NCBI GenBank assembly: GCA_937998635.1
Contig: CALLDA010000223.1
Coordinates: forward strand, 1 to 27,602
Direction of reading: 5' to 3'
DNA from: an uncultured Pseudomonadales bacterium
Lineage (GTDB): Bacteria; Pseudomonadota; Gammaproteobacteria; Pseudomonadales; Porticoccaceae
DNA: 27,602 bases
Position numbers and translations under genes: made by a program. Shown in pieces: positions 1 to 8,405 of this stretch; position 1 is the first letter of the stretch; every line of letters begins with the position of its first letter. The notes beneath the pieces are model-generated. The model searched no databases, was not told the origin of the DNA, and saw only the letters and a list, made by a program, of their open reading frames with translations.

Positions 1-254
1 CGGCAGCGCTGCCGATCTGGATGGACTACATGGCCACAGCCTTAGCAGGCAAGAAGCAACGCTTTCATCCGCAACCCGAAGGTTTGGTATCCGTAAAAAT
101 TGATCCCGCTAGTGGTTTAAGAGCGACTGCCAACACACAAAACACGACTTTTGAATTATTTCGCGAAGAAAATATCCCTATCGAGGTTAATCAAACTGGA
201 TCATCAAGCGCTTACGGGAGCCACCCCGCCCCCATGCCTGAAGATATTTTTTAG
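1..254 (+). CDS. mrcA: Penicillin-binding protein 1A, C-terminal end (partial)
   Basis: This is the last 83 or so codons of a class A penicillin-binding protein, a bifunctional inner-membrane peptidoglycan glycosyltransferase/transpeptidase. The first full codon is at position 3 and the stop is TAG at 252-254; the rest of the gene lies before the window. The reading starts A-A-L-P-I-W-M-D-Y-M, the typical end of the transpeptidase domain of PBP1A. It then runs through a segment resembling the PBP1A tail (VSVKIDPASGLRA) and ends in a low-complexity Ser/Pro-rich stretch (MPEDIF). The neighbourhood (nudE, yrfG, hslR, hslO, pckA) is the one that surrounds mrcA in enteric bacteria, which supports the call. 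It converges on cysQ with 45 bases between them, and I see no clear terminator there. Confidence 0.87.
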   Translation, partial: AALPIWMDYMATALAGKKQRFHPQPEGLVSVKIDPASGLRATANTQNTTFELFREENIPIEVNQTGSSSAYGSHPAPMPEDIF

Positions 255-299
255 AGTGTGATAGTGTCCAGTTTTAAACCCGTCTAAGCCTATTGACTG

Positions 300-1124
300 T
301 CATCCGACTAACAACTCATCCCAGGCAAAGGCCTGATCGGCAAGCACATAAAAATGCGGATTGAGCAAGTCGTCCTTGGTGTTATAACGCATCGGCTTTA
401 AATCAATATCGAGCACAACGCCACCGGCGGCTTCTACCACGGCCTGCGCTGCTGCAGTATCCCATTCCATTGTAGGTGCCAATCGGGGATAAATATCCGC
501 CTCACCCTCAGCGACAAGACATAACTTAAGCGAACTACCCATATTACAGGTTTCCACAGCGCCCAGCTGGCTGCCAAGTCTCTCTAATAGCGAGTCCACC
601 GCGCCCGCACCGTGACGTCTACTGGCCACTACTTCAACGGGGCTATAGGCTCCACCACGATCGGCCATAGAGCGCACGGCGATCGCCCTTCTTGGGCCAT
701 TTCCTTCCTGCTTAAAAGCACCTTGTCCGCCAAGACCTGCATAGGTAACACCTGTCACTGGCACATGGACAACACCGAGCACGGGCACACAGTTTTCGAT
801 AAGCGCGACGTTGACTGTGAACTCACCGTTGCGGCTAATAAATTCTTTAGTGCCATCGAGTGGATCAATAATCCAGTATTTCTGCCACTGACTCCGAGTG
901 GCAAAATCGGGAATGTCTGACTCCTCAGACAATACTGGCACACCATCAAATATGACTTCGAGACCGGCCTGGAGGACATGGTGAGCAGCTAGATCAGCAG
1001 CCGTTACCGGCGAATCATCCTCCTTTTGCACAATGTTAAAATCATCGCTGCCATAGACTTCGAGAATTGCCTCACCAGCCTTTACTGCTAAGGCAATAAC
1101 ATCGTCCAATATATTAGAATCCAC
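300..1124 (-). CDS. cysQ: 3'(2'),5'-bisphosphate nucleotidase CysQ
   Basis: Inositol-monophosphatase-fold phosphatase that hydrolyses 3'-phosphoadenosine 5'-phosphate (PAP), the by-product of sulfate assimilation, to AMP; Mg2+-dependent, at the cytoplasmic face. Seen: metal-binding motif DPLDGTKEF about one third of the way in, an upstream EES acidic motif (LSEESD) and the C-terminal EWDTAAAQAVVEAAGG motif of the superfamily. About 274 residues, slightly longer than the usual ~250. Two in-frame GTG starts exist at 1130 and 1124. The AGGGAG sequence (1130-1135) abuts the first but lies 5 nt from the second, so I chose 1124. A TATAAT at 1142-1147 (minus strand) is a possible -10, but it would leave almost no leader. 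nudE lies upstream on the same strand, across a 180-base gap holding a hairpin and a degenerate repeat. Confidence 0.93.
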   Translation of the reverse strand: MDSNILDDVIALAVKAGEAILEVYGSDDFNIVQKEDDSPVTAADLAAHHVLQAGLEVIFDGVPVLSEESDIPDFATRSQWQKYWIIDPLDGTKEFISRNGEFTVNVALIENCVPVLGVVHVPVTGVTYAGLGGQGAFKQEGNGPRRAIAVRSMADRGGAYSPVEVVASRRHGAGAVDSLLERLGSQLGAVETCNMGSSLKLCLVAEGEADIYPRLAPTMEWDTAAAQAVVEAAGGVVLDIDLKPMRYNTKDDLLNPHFYVLADQAFAWDELLVG

Positions 1125-1164
1125 ACTCACTCCCTATCGATATTATAAAAACTTAACAATAATA

Positions 1165-1194
1165 CTAAGCAAGAATTTGCTTAGTCGCTTTTTT
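1165..1194. terminator. Hairpin between nudE and cysQ, possible terminator
   Basis: A perfect 8-bp inverted repeat, CTAAGCAA and TTGCTTAG with a 4-base loop, spans 1165-1184. On the plus strand it is followed after four bases by six T (1189-1194); on the minus strand it is followed by a weaker TATTATTGTT. The only transcript expected to cross it comes from nudE on the minus strand, so either it is a weak nudE terminator or it stops antisense transcription. Confidence 0.4.
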
Positions 1195-1233
1195 ACCTGA
1201 AGAGCTGAGCCCCTAAAGGCTTATTCCCCACAT

Positions 1234-1330
1234 TCAAGGTTTTGGCCTCAAGGGTTTTTTGCTGGCCTGAAAGGGCTTTCTGATCTCATGGGATTTTCCT
1301 GCTCTTAAGGGGCTTTTCTGTTCTCAAGAT
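1234..1330. repeat. Degenerate short tandem repeat, nudE 3' end
   Basis: Read on the plus strand, a CT(C/G)aaGGGnTTTTCTG-like unit recurs at 1247, 1266, 1285 and 1302, with partial copies at about 1234 and 1323. Spacing is 17-21 bases. The last copies run into the 3' end of nudE, encoding its terminal residues (ENRKAP). Copies are imperfect, so this could be chance enrichment. Confidence 0.35.
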
Positions 1331-1859
1331 AGTCCCTGACCAAAAAAAGCGCGGCAATAGTAACGCCATCACTTAGATCTTCTCTACCGAGCAATTCTGG
1401 CAGCTCACTCAAGGACCATTCCATTTTCGCTAAGGGCTCAGGTTCGTCACCAGGCAAAGAAGCTTCGTAGAGATCTTCGGCAAAAACAATATCGATAGAG
1501 CGCTCCATGTAAGAAGGACTCATATGAATATTCTTCAAGTAAAGTAGCGAGCGCGCCCCTACCCCAGCCTCTTCCATTAACTCTCGATTCGCCGCCTCAA
1601 TCTGAGTTTCTCCGGGGTCAATAGCACCCTTGGGCACACCCCATTGATAACCGTTAATACCAGCGCCATATTCCTGTACCAAAATAACCTTGCCCTCACG
1701 GGTAACAGGAACAATGGCAACAGCGCCATACCCTGATGATGCCAGCCGCTCATAGGTACGCTCGACACCGTTGGAAAACCTCAGATCCAGCTGCTCGACC
1801 TGAAACAGGCGGGTCTGAGCCACCCGATGGCGCTTCAAAATAGTGGGTTTAATCGGCAT
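1305..1859 (-). CDS. nudE: ADP compounds hydrolase NudE (Nudix)
   Basis: Nudix hydrolase of the NudE type, which cleaves ADP-ribose, Ap3A, Ap2A and NADH into mononucleotides in the cytoplasm (family knowledge). The full Nudix box is visible: G78, E84 after five residues, then R92-E-L-M-E-E-A-G-V after seven more (the GX5EX7REUXEEXGU pattern). It is preceded by the beta-strand WGVPKG. The protein has 184 residues, matching E. coli NudE in length and in its N-terminal KRHRVAQTRLFQVEQLDL-like region. Position next to yrfG and near mrcA, as in enterics, supports NudE over other Nudix subfamilies. It is divergent from yrfG with only 17 bases between the start codons, so the two promoters must overlap; a CATAAT at 1874-1879 on the minus strand is a possible -10. 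Confidence 0.93.
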   Translation of the reverse strand: MPIKPTILKRHRVAQTRLFQVEQLDLRFSNGVERTYERLASSGYGAVAIVPVTREGKVILVQEYGAGINGYQWGVPKGAIDPGETQIEAANRELMEEAGVGARSLLYLKNIHMSPSYMERSIDIVFAEDLYEASLPGDEPEPLAKMEWSLSELPELLGREDLSDGVTIAALFLVRDYLENRKAP

Positions 1860-1876
1860 ACTTCGAGGTTCAAATT

Positions 1877-2557
1877 ATGTGTAATAGGGCATTATCCGCC
1901 ATGATCGACTGGAACACCATCGACACCGTATTGCTCGACATGGATGGCACCCTCCTGGATTTGCATTTTGACAACCAATTTTGGCAGCATTTTCTACCGG
2001 CCCGCTATGCAGAACATCACCGGATCGAACCGGATCAAGCTCTCGACGAGCTCTATCGACGCTTTGATGAGAAACGGGACACTATCGAGTGGTACTGTAC
2101 CGATTACTGGTCTGAACAATTAGCCATGGATATCCCCGCGCTAAAAAGAGAGCTCCAGCATCTTATCGCTGAACGGCCATACGTGACCGAGTTCTTAAGC
2201 CACCTTGGCGCAAATACCACGCAACGAATACTCATTACCAACGCCCATCGTCACAGTCTCGATATAAAACTGGAGATCACCGGTATCGGCGAGCATTTTG
2301 ACGCGATTATTTCCTCCCACGATTATGGCGCTCCCAAGGAGCACGACACGTTCTGGTTACGACTACAACAAGAGATCATCTTCGAGCCAGCGCGAACCTT
2401 GTTTATTGATGATACCGAGAGCATGCTCACGGCCGCACAAAATCATGGCATCGGCCATCTTCTATGCATTCGCCAACCGGATAGCAGCAAAGCCCCGAGA
2501 ACCGACCTGACTTTCCCGGCCATTGATTGCTTTGGCGATTTATTGCCAAAAGCCTAA
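1877..2557 (+). CDS. yrfG: GMP/IMP nucleotidase YrfG (HAD superfamily)
   Basis: HAD-superfamily phosphatase; the E. coli homologue dephosphorylates purine nucleoside 5'-monophosphates (GMP, IMP). Seen: motif I DMDGT near the N-terminus with nucleophile and acid/base aspartates, motif II ILITNAH (Thr), a Lys in GAPKEHDTFW, and motif IV FIDDTESM. The conserved WYCTDYWSEQL segment is characteristic of YrfG orthologues. The ATG at 1877 has GAGG eight bases upstream; an in-frame ATG at 1901 gives 218 residues, closer to E. coli YrfG, but has a poorer ribosome-binding site. It lies 66 bases before hslR and is probably co-transcribed with hslR and hslO, as in E. coli. Confidence 0.92.
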   Translation: MCNRALSAMIDWNTIDTVLLDMDGTLLDLHFDNQFWQHFLPARYAEHHRIEPDQALDELYRRFDEKRDTIEWYCTDYWSEQLAMDIPALKRELQHLIAERPYVTEFLSHLGANTTQRILITNAHRHSLDIKLEITGIGEHFDAIISSHDYGAPKEHDTFWLRLQQEIIFEPARTLFIDDTESMLTAAQNHGIGHLLCIRQPDSSKAPRTDLTFPAIDCFGDLLPKA

Positions 2558-2623
2558 ATGTATTACCCCGTTCTGGAACCATTCAAATGATGAACACCCG
2601 CGCAACAGCACACACATAAAACA

Positions 2624-3010
2624 ATGGAAAAAACCCGTATAGACAAATGGCTCTGGGCAGCCCGTTTTTTCCGCACCCGGGCGCTGGCAAAAAAAGCTAT
2701 CGAAGGTGGCAAGATCCGTATTGATGGTCAGCGAGTCAAACCCAGCAAAGATATAAAAATTGGCGAAACCCTCATCATCCGCCAGGGCTGGGACGAAAAA
2801 GAGATTCTGGTGGAAGAATTGTCAGATCAACGTCGCGGCGCGCCCGAGGCGGCCAGGCTTTATACTGAAACCCAGGGTAGCCTGGCTCGACGGGAGCAAA
2901 GCGCTGCTGAAAGAAAAGCAGCCCATGGGGGTCATCTAGCCAGCGACCACAAACCCAGTAAAAAAGAACGTCGGCAAATACATCAGTTTCGAGACCTGGA
3001 CAAGCTGTAA
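2624..3010 (+). CDS. hslR: Hsp15, ribosome-associated heat shock protein HslR
   Basis: Small RNA-binding protein that recognises stalled, free 50S subunits carrying nascent chains (known for E. coli Hsp15). An S4 RNA-binding domain occupies about residues 4-65: RIDKWLWAARFFRTR, then GGKIRIDGQRVKPSK and a short beta region. The C-terminal half is basic, with RREQSAAERK and KPSKKERRQIHQF, matching the E. coli tail pattern PDKKERR. Length 128 residues (133 in E. coli). No Shine-Dalgarno sequence is visible ahead of this ATG (upstream bases are ACATAAAACA), so translation may depend on the upstream yrfG message or be weak. Confidence 0.95.
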   Translation: MEKTRIDKWLWAARFFRTRALAKKAIEGGKIRIDGQRVKPSKDIKIGETLIIRQGWDEKEILVEELSDQRRGAPEAARLYTETQGSLARREQSAAERKAAHGGHLASDHKPSKKERRQIHQFRDLDKL

Positions 3011-3061
3011 GCACTAGGGCTTTTCCGGCCTTTACTACTAGCAGTGCTTCGCGGTTCAACT

Positions 3062-3084
3062 AGACCGTTTCATCTAATCGGTCT
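3062..3084 (+). other. Small hairpin between hslR and hslO
   Basis: AGACCG at 3062-3067 pairs with CGGTCT at 3079-3084 around an 11-base loop. No T-run follows, so it is not an obvious terminator; it may be an RNA structure in the hslR-hslO message or chance. Confidence 0.25.
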
Positions 3085-3158
3085 TGACTAGACAGCAGCG
3101 CGCATCTTCCGTACATTCCCGCAGCCTCGAATTTAGGTATTCAATCGATGGTCAGTCA

Positions 3159-4064
3159 ATGACAAAGCCAGAAAATGATTTACGACAACGCTTTATTTTC
3201 GATAATAGCGATATTCGCGGCGAGATATTATCGCTTCAGGGAAGTTACCAAACCATTCTTGGCCAGACCAATTATCCGCCAGCTATTGCCCACCTGCTCG
3301 GTGAATTCCTGGCCGGTGCCTGCTTGCTCAGCGCGACTTTGAAATTTGACGGCATTATCTCTTTACAAGCCTCAGGTACTGGCCCCTTGAGCATGATCAT
3401 GGCTGACTGCACACATCACCACGACATACGTGCCATCGCCCATTACCAGAGCGAGTTGTTCGAAAACCCTGACAGCTCTCTAAATCAAATCCCTTATCAA
3501 TTGCATGAATTACTGGGTAAAAATGCCACCTTAGCAGTAACCATAGATCCTACAAAAGGTGAGCGCTATCAAGGCATTATTCCCGTCGAGGGTAATACCT
3601 TAAGCGACTGCCTGACAAATTATTTCAATCAGTCAGAGCAATTACCTACCAGGATTTGGCTGCAAGCCGATAAGCGTCGGGTTGGCGCACTCTTACTTCA
3701 GGCCCTCCCCACCGAATTGCAAAGCCCGGAGGAGAAACAGCAACACTGGCATCATCTGAGCCTTCTGGCACAGACCTTAAGCCCTGCCGAGCAACTCCAA
3801 CTCAGTCACGCCGAGCAGTTGCATCGCCTCTTCCACGAAGAATCGCTGCGCCTTTTTCCGCCCTCTGATATCCGCTTTGCATGCAGCTGCTCAGCCGAGC
3901 GAACAGCCACTATGCTACGAGCCTTTGGGCAGCAGGAAGTCACGGCGATGCTTGAGGATACAGATCCCATAGAAGTGAGCTGTCAATTCTGCCACCGGCT
4001 TTACCGCTTTGACGAAGATGAAATAAAGAGACTGTTTAGTCACAAATCCCCTACCCTGCATTAA
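3159..4064 (+). CDS. hslO: Hsp33 redox-regulated chaperone HslO
   Basis: Cytoplasmic holdase that is activated when its C-terminal zinc centre is oxidised, protecting unfolding proteins under combined oxidative and heat stress (family knowledge). The four zinc cysteines are visible as C242-S-C244 and C275-Q-F-C278, in the usual CxC...CxxC arrangement near the C-terminus. The N-terminal fold carries the family segments GEFLAGACLLSATLKFDG and GTGPL. A longer reading frame opens at TTG 3084. I chose ATG 3159, which gives 301 residues beginning MTKPENDLRQRFIF, aligning with the Hsp33 N-terminus; the extra 25 residues have no Hsp33 character. It follows hslR by 148 bases, as in other gammaproteobacteria. 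Confidence 0.94.
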   Translation: MTKPENDLRQRFIFDNSDIRGEILSLQGSYQTILGQTNYPPAIAHLLGEFLAGACLLSATLKFDGIISLQASGTGPLSMIMADCTHHHDIRAIAHYQSELFENPDSSLNQIPYQLHELLGKNATLAVTIDPTKGERYQGIIPVEGNTLSDCLTNYFNQSEQLPTRIWLQADKRRVGALLLQALPTELQSPEEKQQHWHHLSLLAQTLSPAEQLQLSHAEQLHRLFHEESLRLFPPSDIRFACSCSAERTATMLRAFGQQEVTAMLEDTDPIEVSCQFCHRLYRFDEDEIKRLFSHKSPTLH

Positions 4065-4080
4065 CAACCTTTATGCCGAC

Positions 4081-4114
4081 AGCGCCGTCCCAGGGTTCGC
4101 GGCGCTACTCTTTT
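4081..4114 (+). terminator. Probable rho-independent terminator after hslO
   Basis: AGCGCCG (4081-4087) and CGGCGCT (4100-4106) form a 7-bp GC-rich stem with a 12-base loop, followed by the T-rich stretch CTCTTTTCT. It sits 17 bases after the hslO stop and before pckA. Confidence 0.5.
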
Positions 4115-4200
4115 CTGGCATAATCAGCGGCCTTTTTTAGCCAGCCAATTTCAACCAGCCAGGTATTCACAGCGCTGGATCGCACATAGGACGATCTTTG

Positions 4201-5757
4201 ATGACCCAAAACGAAAATTCTGCAGCAAACGTCTATCAGGACCTCTGCTCTGCCGAGCTTATCGAACAAGCCCTCCAACGTGGAGAAGGGGTACTCACAG
4301 ACACTGGTGCCCTGCGCACTGAAACTGGTATGCACACGGGCCGCTCACCTGCAGATCGATTTGTTGTCGAAGAACCCAGCACTAGCGATGCGATCAATTG
4401 GGGGCCAGTAAACCGTCCATTTTCAGCTGAAAAATTTGATGCCTTATGGGAACGAGTCAAAGCGTATATGGCGGACCGTGATCAGTTTATTTCCCACCTG
4501 CATATTGGTCAGGACAGCGAACATTACATACCCGCAAAAGTTACCACCGAAACCGCCTGGCATAACCTTTTCGCACGCAACATGTTTATTCGCACGAGCA
4601 AATACAATCCCTCTGGAAAAGAGCAATGGCGCATTCTCCATGCAGCCAACTTCGTCTGTGAACCTGAGCGTGACGGCACCAACAGCAGTGGCGTAGTCAT
4701 CATTAATTTTGCCAAGCGTCAGGTGCTTCTCGCCGGAATGAAATATGCGGGCGAGATGAAAAAGAGCATGTTCTCGGTGCAAAACTTCCTGCTCCCCGAA
4801 AAAGATGTTATGCCCATGCACTGCGCGGCAAATGTTGGCAAGGATGGCGACGTCGCTTTATTTTTTGGTCTGTCTGGTACTGGCAAAACCACCTTATCTG
4901 CTGACCCCAACCGCTACCTGATTGGTGACGATGAACATGGCTGGGCCAAGGGCGCTGTCTTTAACATCGAAGGCGGTTGCTACGCCAAAACCATTGACCT
5001 GAGCCGCAAAAATGAGCCAGTGATTTGGGACGCTATCCGTTTTGGGGCGATCATTGAAAATGTCGCACTTAACGCTAGCCGCCAGGCCGATTATGCTGAC
5101 ACGACCTTAACCGAAAACGGTCGTTGCAGCTATCCCCTTGATCTTATCGAAATGCGTTCGGAAAAAAACCGTGCTGGCGAGCCGGCTAATATTATCTTTC
5201 TGACCTGCGATGTCACGGGCGTACTACCCCCCGTTTCTATTCTATCCAAAGAAGCCGCTGCCTATCATTTTCTGAGTGGTTATACAGCCCGGGTTGGTTC
5301 GACCGAACTCGGCGGCGAAGCAGGTATCAATCCGACTTTTTCAACCTGTTTCGGGGCGCCCTTTATGCCGCGGCCTGCTGGCGTTTACGCCGAACTATTG
5401 ATGAAGCGCATCAACGATTTTGGCAGCCAGGTCTATCTCGTCAATACCGGCTGGACCGGTGGCTCGGGTGGCACTGGAACCGGACAACGTTTCCCTATCC
5501 CGGTAACCAGAGCCATCGTCGCCGCCATACAAAGTGGCGCACTGGCAAACACCACAACAGCGACTGTGCCCATGCTTAACCTCGATATCCCCCTCAAAGT
5601 TCCCGGGGTAGAGGATCACTATCTGAATCCAAAAACAGCCTGGAATGATCCTCAGGCTTACGACCTACAAGCGACTAAATTGGCCGGTTTGTTTGTGGAA
5701 AACTTCACTCGATTTGACGTGTCTAAAAATATCGTCGAAGCTGGGCCGTCGCTGTAG
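4201..5757 (+). CDS. pckA: Phosphoenolpyruvate carboxykinase (ATP)
   Basis: Converts oxaloacetate and ATP to phosphoenolpyruvate, CO2 and ADP, the first committed step of gluconeogenesis, in the cytoplasm. Seen: P-loop GLSGTGKTT (residues 223-231), metal-binding DD in LIGDDEHGW (243-244), the substrate-binding TGRSP motif near residue 46, and the C-terminal TGWTGGSGGTG and RFPIPVTRAIV blocks typical of the ATP-dependent enzyme. Length 518 residues (540 in E. coli). The frame also contains TTG at 4198, but ATG 4201 has AGGA (4188-4191) nine bases upstream and is the better start. It follows the hslR-hslO pair, as in E. coli, with a terminator-like hairpin in between, so it probably has its own promoter. 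It converges on hemY. Confidence 0.97.
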   Translation: MTQNENSAANVYQDLCSAELIEQALQRGEGVLTDTGALRTETGMHTGRSPADRFVVEEPSTSDAINWGPVNRPFSAEKFDALWERVKAYMADRDQFISHLHIGQDSEHYIPAKVTTETAWHNLFARNMFIRTSKYNPSGKEQWRILHAANFVCEPERDGTNSSGVVIINFAKRQVLLAGMKYAGEMKKSMFSVQNFLLPEKDVMPMHCAANVGKDGDVALFFGLSGTGKTTLSADPNRYLIGDDEHGWAKGAVFNIEGGCYAKTIDLSRKNEPVIWDAIRFGAIIENVALNASRQADYADTTLTENGRCSYPLDLIEMRSEKNRAGEPANIIFLTCDVTGVLPPVSILSKEAAAYHFLSGYTARVGSTELGGEAGINPTFSTCFGAPFMPRPAGVYAELLMKRINDFGSQVYLVNTGWTGGSGGTGTGQRFPIPVTRAIVAAIQSGALANTTTATVPMLNLDIPLKVPGVEDHYLNPKTAWNDPQAYDLQATKLAGLFVENFTRFDVSKNIVEAGPSL

Positions 5758-5798
5758 GCAGGCATCCCGCCTCACACAAAAGCCACTAAACTACTGTG

Positions 5799-5824
5799 AC
5801 CGACACCATCCTCGGTTTATTTTG
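5799..5824 (+). terminator. Weak terminator-like hairpin after pckA
   Basis: ACCGA (5799-5803) and TCGGT (5812-5816) bracket an 8-base loop and are followed by TTATTTTG. The stem is only 5 bp and overlaps the 3' end of hemY, so efficiency is doubtful. Confidence 0.33.
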
Positions 5825-7055
5825 CCGGGGCGACCATTAGCTCTTCGTCCAGACCAAGACTTGCTAATAACCCCCGCTTGAATAGCTGTACGCTTTGCTG
5901 CTCCTCTCCAAGCTGAATCAGGACAGTGGCAAGTTCGGCACAGGTTTCGGGTCGGTTATCTAGTGTCAGTGATGCCTCCAGATAATCCCGCCCTTTACCC
6001 CATAACTTGTTACGTTTGCACAGTCGGCCTAAAGCTAGCAATAAGGCTGCATTATCGGGCTGATGTCGCAACCAGCTCTCTGCGGAGATAAGTTGCTTTA
6101 CAGGATCATTAGTAAGCAGATTGCCGTACTGCAGAGCCAGACCGTTGTCCCAGTTTTTGCTAATCGCCTTACGCAATACTGACTCCGCCGCATCCAGCTC
6201 ACCACTTGCTGCCAGTGCCCTAACGTATTCACCCACTACCTCGGCGACCGCTTTGACCGGCTTCTGGGTCCGCGACCACAGCTGTTCGAGTTCTTTCAGC
6301 ATTTCAGCACTGCTCAGCTGACTTTGACTCAACTGCTGTAACTGCGCAGAACGGATGCGTACCTGACAGTCCAGCGCTGCCTGCTTATGGAGAACTTTAC
6401 TCCGCTCTAAATCTGGCAATAACCTTTCAAGCTTATCCCACGCCCCAGTCTCACTGTATGCCTCTGCCAATAATCCAAGAACAAAAGGATGATGGGTGTC
6501 TTGCGCCTGCAGGCCAACAAGCTGGGTCACTGCCTCCTGGTAACGCTTCGCTTCCACTAGAATACGCGCCCGAGTCACGCTAACAGTAAATATATTATCC
6601 GTATCGCATTGCTCTGCCAGCTTTAAGGTCGCCAAAGCTTCTTCTATCTCGCCTTTTTCTGCTGCCGCATTAGCGGCCGCGATATAACTGATTAAACCGG
6701 TCGAATCATCTAACTTATCGGCAGTTTTCAGTAAGTCGCGCCGGGCCACATCCCAACGACCTTCTGCTAAGGCCAATAAACCTTGATTATTTTGCTGACG
6801 CCACCGTGCATGGCGACGCCTTTGACGACCCGCGAGCATTGTCATACCCGGCACCAGCAAGGCTCGTAAGGTGCTGTAGAGAAGGCGTAAAACCACGACG
6901 CCGACAACCAACATAATCAGCGCAACCCAAAGACTGAATTGCACCACGTAATGTTGTGTTGAAATTAATACACTTCCATCATTATTTTCCACCAGCCAAA
7001 ACAGCAAACCACCTATGACAAGTATTATTACCAGGAAAAAAACAATTCGCTTCAT
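5817..7055 (-). CDS. hemY: HemY, TPR membrane protein of the haem operon
   Basis: Inner-membrane protein encoded at the end of the hemCDXY cluster; it is associated with haem synthesis, but its biochemical role is not settled. This is the proteobacterial HemY, not the protoporphyrinogen oxidase of Bacillus. Seen: two N-terminal membrane segments (about residues 4-22 and 41-62), a basic linker GRQRRRHARWRQQ, then a long helical region with TPR-like repeats (for example RWDVARRDLLKTADKL, GEIEEALATLKLAEQ, GELDAAESVLRKAI). Length 412 residues, close to the family's ~400. Its ATG overlaps the hemX stop by 4 nt (ATGA), indicating translational coupling. Confidence 0.92.
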   Translation of the reverse strand: MKRIVFFLVIILVIGGLLFWLVENNDGSVLISTQHYVVQFSLWVALIMLVVGVVVLRLLYSTLRALLVPGMTMLAGRQRRRHARWRQQNNQGLLALAEGRWDVARRDLLKTADKLDDSTGLISYIAAANAAAEKGEIEEALATLKLAEQCDTDNIFTVSVTRARILVEAKRYQEAVTQLVGLQAQDTHHPFVLGLLAEAYSETGAWDKLERLLPDLERSKVLHKQAALDCQVRIRSAQLQQLSQSQLSSAEMLKELEQLWSRTQKPVKAVAEVVGEYVRALAASGELDAAESVLRKAISKNWDNGLALQYGNLLTNDPVKQLISAESWLRHQPDNAALLLALGRLCKRNKLWGKGRDYLEASLTLDNRPETCAELATVLIQLGEEQQSVQLFKRGLLASLGLDEELMVAPAK

Positions 7056-8263
7056 GGCTGTGCTCCGCCAATATCTAAGTCACGCGATGAGGTCGCTTGC
7101 AGTTGCCGAAGCGCTTCGATAGATGAGTTGATATCAGGTAAGTCCTGTTTAACGTTCACCTCACGGAGCGCCTCGACCTCAGCCATCACAGTAAGTACCT
7201 CGTGGGAACCCTTGAAGTAACGCTGCAGATGGTTACCAATAGTTGAGAGGCTGGCCTGGTATATCTGTTGTTCATCACGCAACAGGGCTTGCTGGGCAGT
7301 AGAAATATTGACCGCCATATCGTGGCGCAGCCATTGCTCCTGATCGGTAGAAATAAGTGGCTCTACGGGCATATCTCGATAGCGAACGTGGAAATGATCT
7401 CGACCAAAACGTGAAAAAGCCGATTTTGCATTCAACCAAAGCTGATCGTACCAGGTGCCCGTGGGGGCTATATCCTCCGTCGTGATCGACCCAGCCGTTT
7501 TGTCGCCACCGTTCGCCAAGTTTTTATTAGCACTGTCAGCACCGGCGTTAACTGTCGACGCGGTAGCCAACTCGCTTAAATCTTCGGATGGTAAAGCGGC
7601 CAGCCCAAGCACAGCAGGCGTCAGTGCGCCTAGACGAGAATAGATACCCTCCCGATCAACGGTCTCTACCAAACGAAGCGCGGTGATATCCCTGGCTAAC
7701 ACACCACGGACAGACAAGGCGCCTGCATCATCCAGTGAAGCGAGCAGCTTATCGGCAGCCTCAAGCAAAGCCAATGCACCTTGCGGGCGGCGTTCAGTCA
7801 ACAAACGTTGGTTGGCCAGGCGGACAAGGTATTCGAGTTCAGCATAAGTCCACTGATCACGATCAAGGCTGCTCAGCTCAGCGATAACTCTGGCCTGAGC
7901 ACTCAGAGCTAGCTCGGTATCAGCTATCTGCGCTGCAAACTCTGCCTCTTTTCTCTCGCGTGCGGTCTTTTCAGCCTTCAGCCGTTCGTTAATGGTCGCC
8001 ACCTGAGCCGCTTGCTGTTCATCATATTGACTAACGCTGTCGACACGCTGATAGAGTTGAAACCCATACCAGGCAACAGCACCAAGCAATGCCAATAATA
8101 ATATGATCAGCAACAGAGCAAACCATCGCCAACCTGCTCCAGTACTTTTTTTTCCTGCTACCTGCCGATCGCCAGTTCCACCGATTGCCGAAGTAGCGTT
8201 ACTGCCCACCTCTGTCGCATTATCTGTCTTATCTACCAATTCACCTTCAGAATTACTCGCCAC
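7052..8263 (-). CDS. hemX: HemX-family protein of the haem operon
   Basis: HemX is annotated as a putative uroporphyrinogen-III C-methyltransferase, but the family lacks the SAM-dependent methyltransferase fold; the function is unproven. Seen: a Ser/Thr/Gly-rich cytoplasmic N-terminus of about 45 residues, one membrane helix (RWFALLLIILLLALLGAVAW region), then a coiled-coil rich in Glu/Ala/Lys/Arg (NERLKAEKTARERKEAEFA), and a soluble domain beginning WTYAELEYLVRLANQRL, the conserved HemX signature. A variable Thr/Asn/Gly-rich insert lies before the GTWYDQLW segment. Length 403 residues. The start is GTG at 8263 with AAAGGA seven bases upstream. The gene lies between hemD (122-base gap) and hemY (4-nt overlap). 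Confidence 0.9.
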   Translation of the reverse strand: MASNSEGELVDKTDNATEVGSNATSAIGGTGDRQVAGKKSTGAGWRWFALLLIILLLALLGAVAWYGFQLYQRVDSVSQYDEQQAAQVATINERLKAEKTARERKEAEFAAQIADTELALSAQARVIAELSSLDRDQWTYAELEYLVRLANQRLLTERRPQGALALLEAADKLLASLDDAGALSVRGVLARDITALRLVETVDREGIYSRLGALTPAVLGLAALPSEDLSELATASTVNAGADSANKNLANGGDKTAGSITTEDIAPTGTWYDQLWLNAKSAFSRFGRDHFHVRYRDMPVEPLISTDQEQWLRHDMAVNISTAQQALLRDEQQIYQASLSTIGNHLQRYFKGSHEVLTVMAEVEALREVNVKQDLPDINSSIEALRQLQATSSRDLDIGGAQP

Positions 8264-8361
8264 CTTGCCATCCTTTCTAATTAGTCACTGCGATTAATAA
8301 GCACTATTGCACATATCACGAAACACACGCCCTGAGCTGTCATTTGTTGGCTTATTAAAGC

Positions 8362-8405
8362 TGTTTATATTCGAGCTGCCTGCGTTCAAATTGTTTGTGT
8401 TCGAG
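8362..8405. repeat. Short direct repeat at hemD 3' end
   Basis: TGTTTATATTCGAG (8362-8375) and TGTTTGTGTTCGAG (8392-8405) differ at two positions and start exactly 30 bases apart. The second copy lies inside the hemD 3' end. It could be a binding site pair or chance. Confidence 0.3.

Noticed and set aside
1860..1876. Missing yrfF/igaA gene between nudE and yrfG
   Set aside because: The absence of yrfF is expected outside enterics; nothing suggests a deletion.
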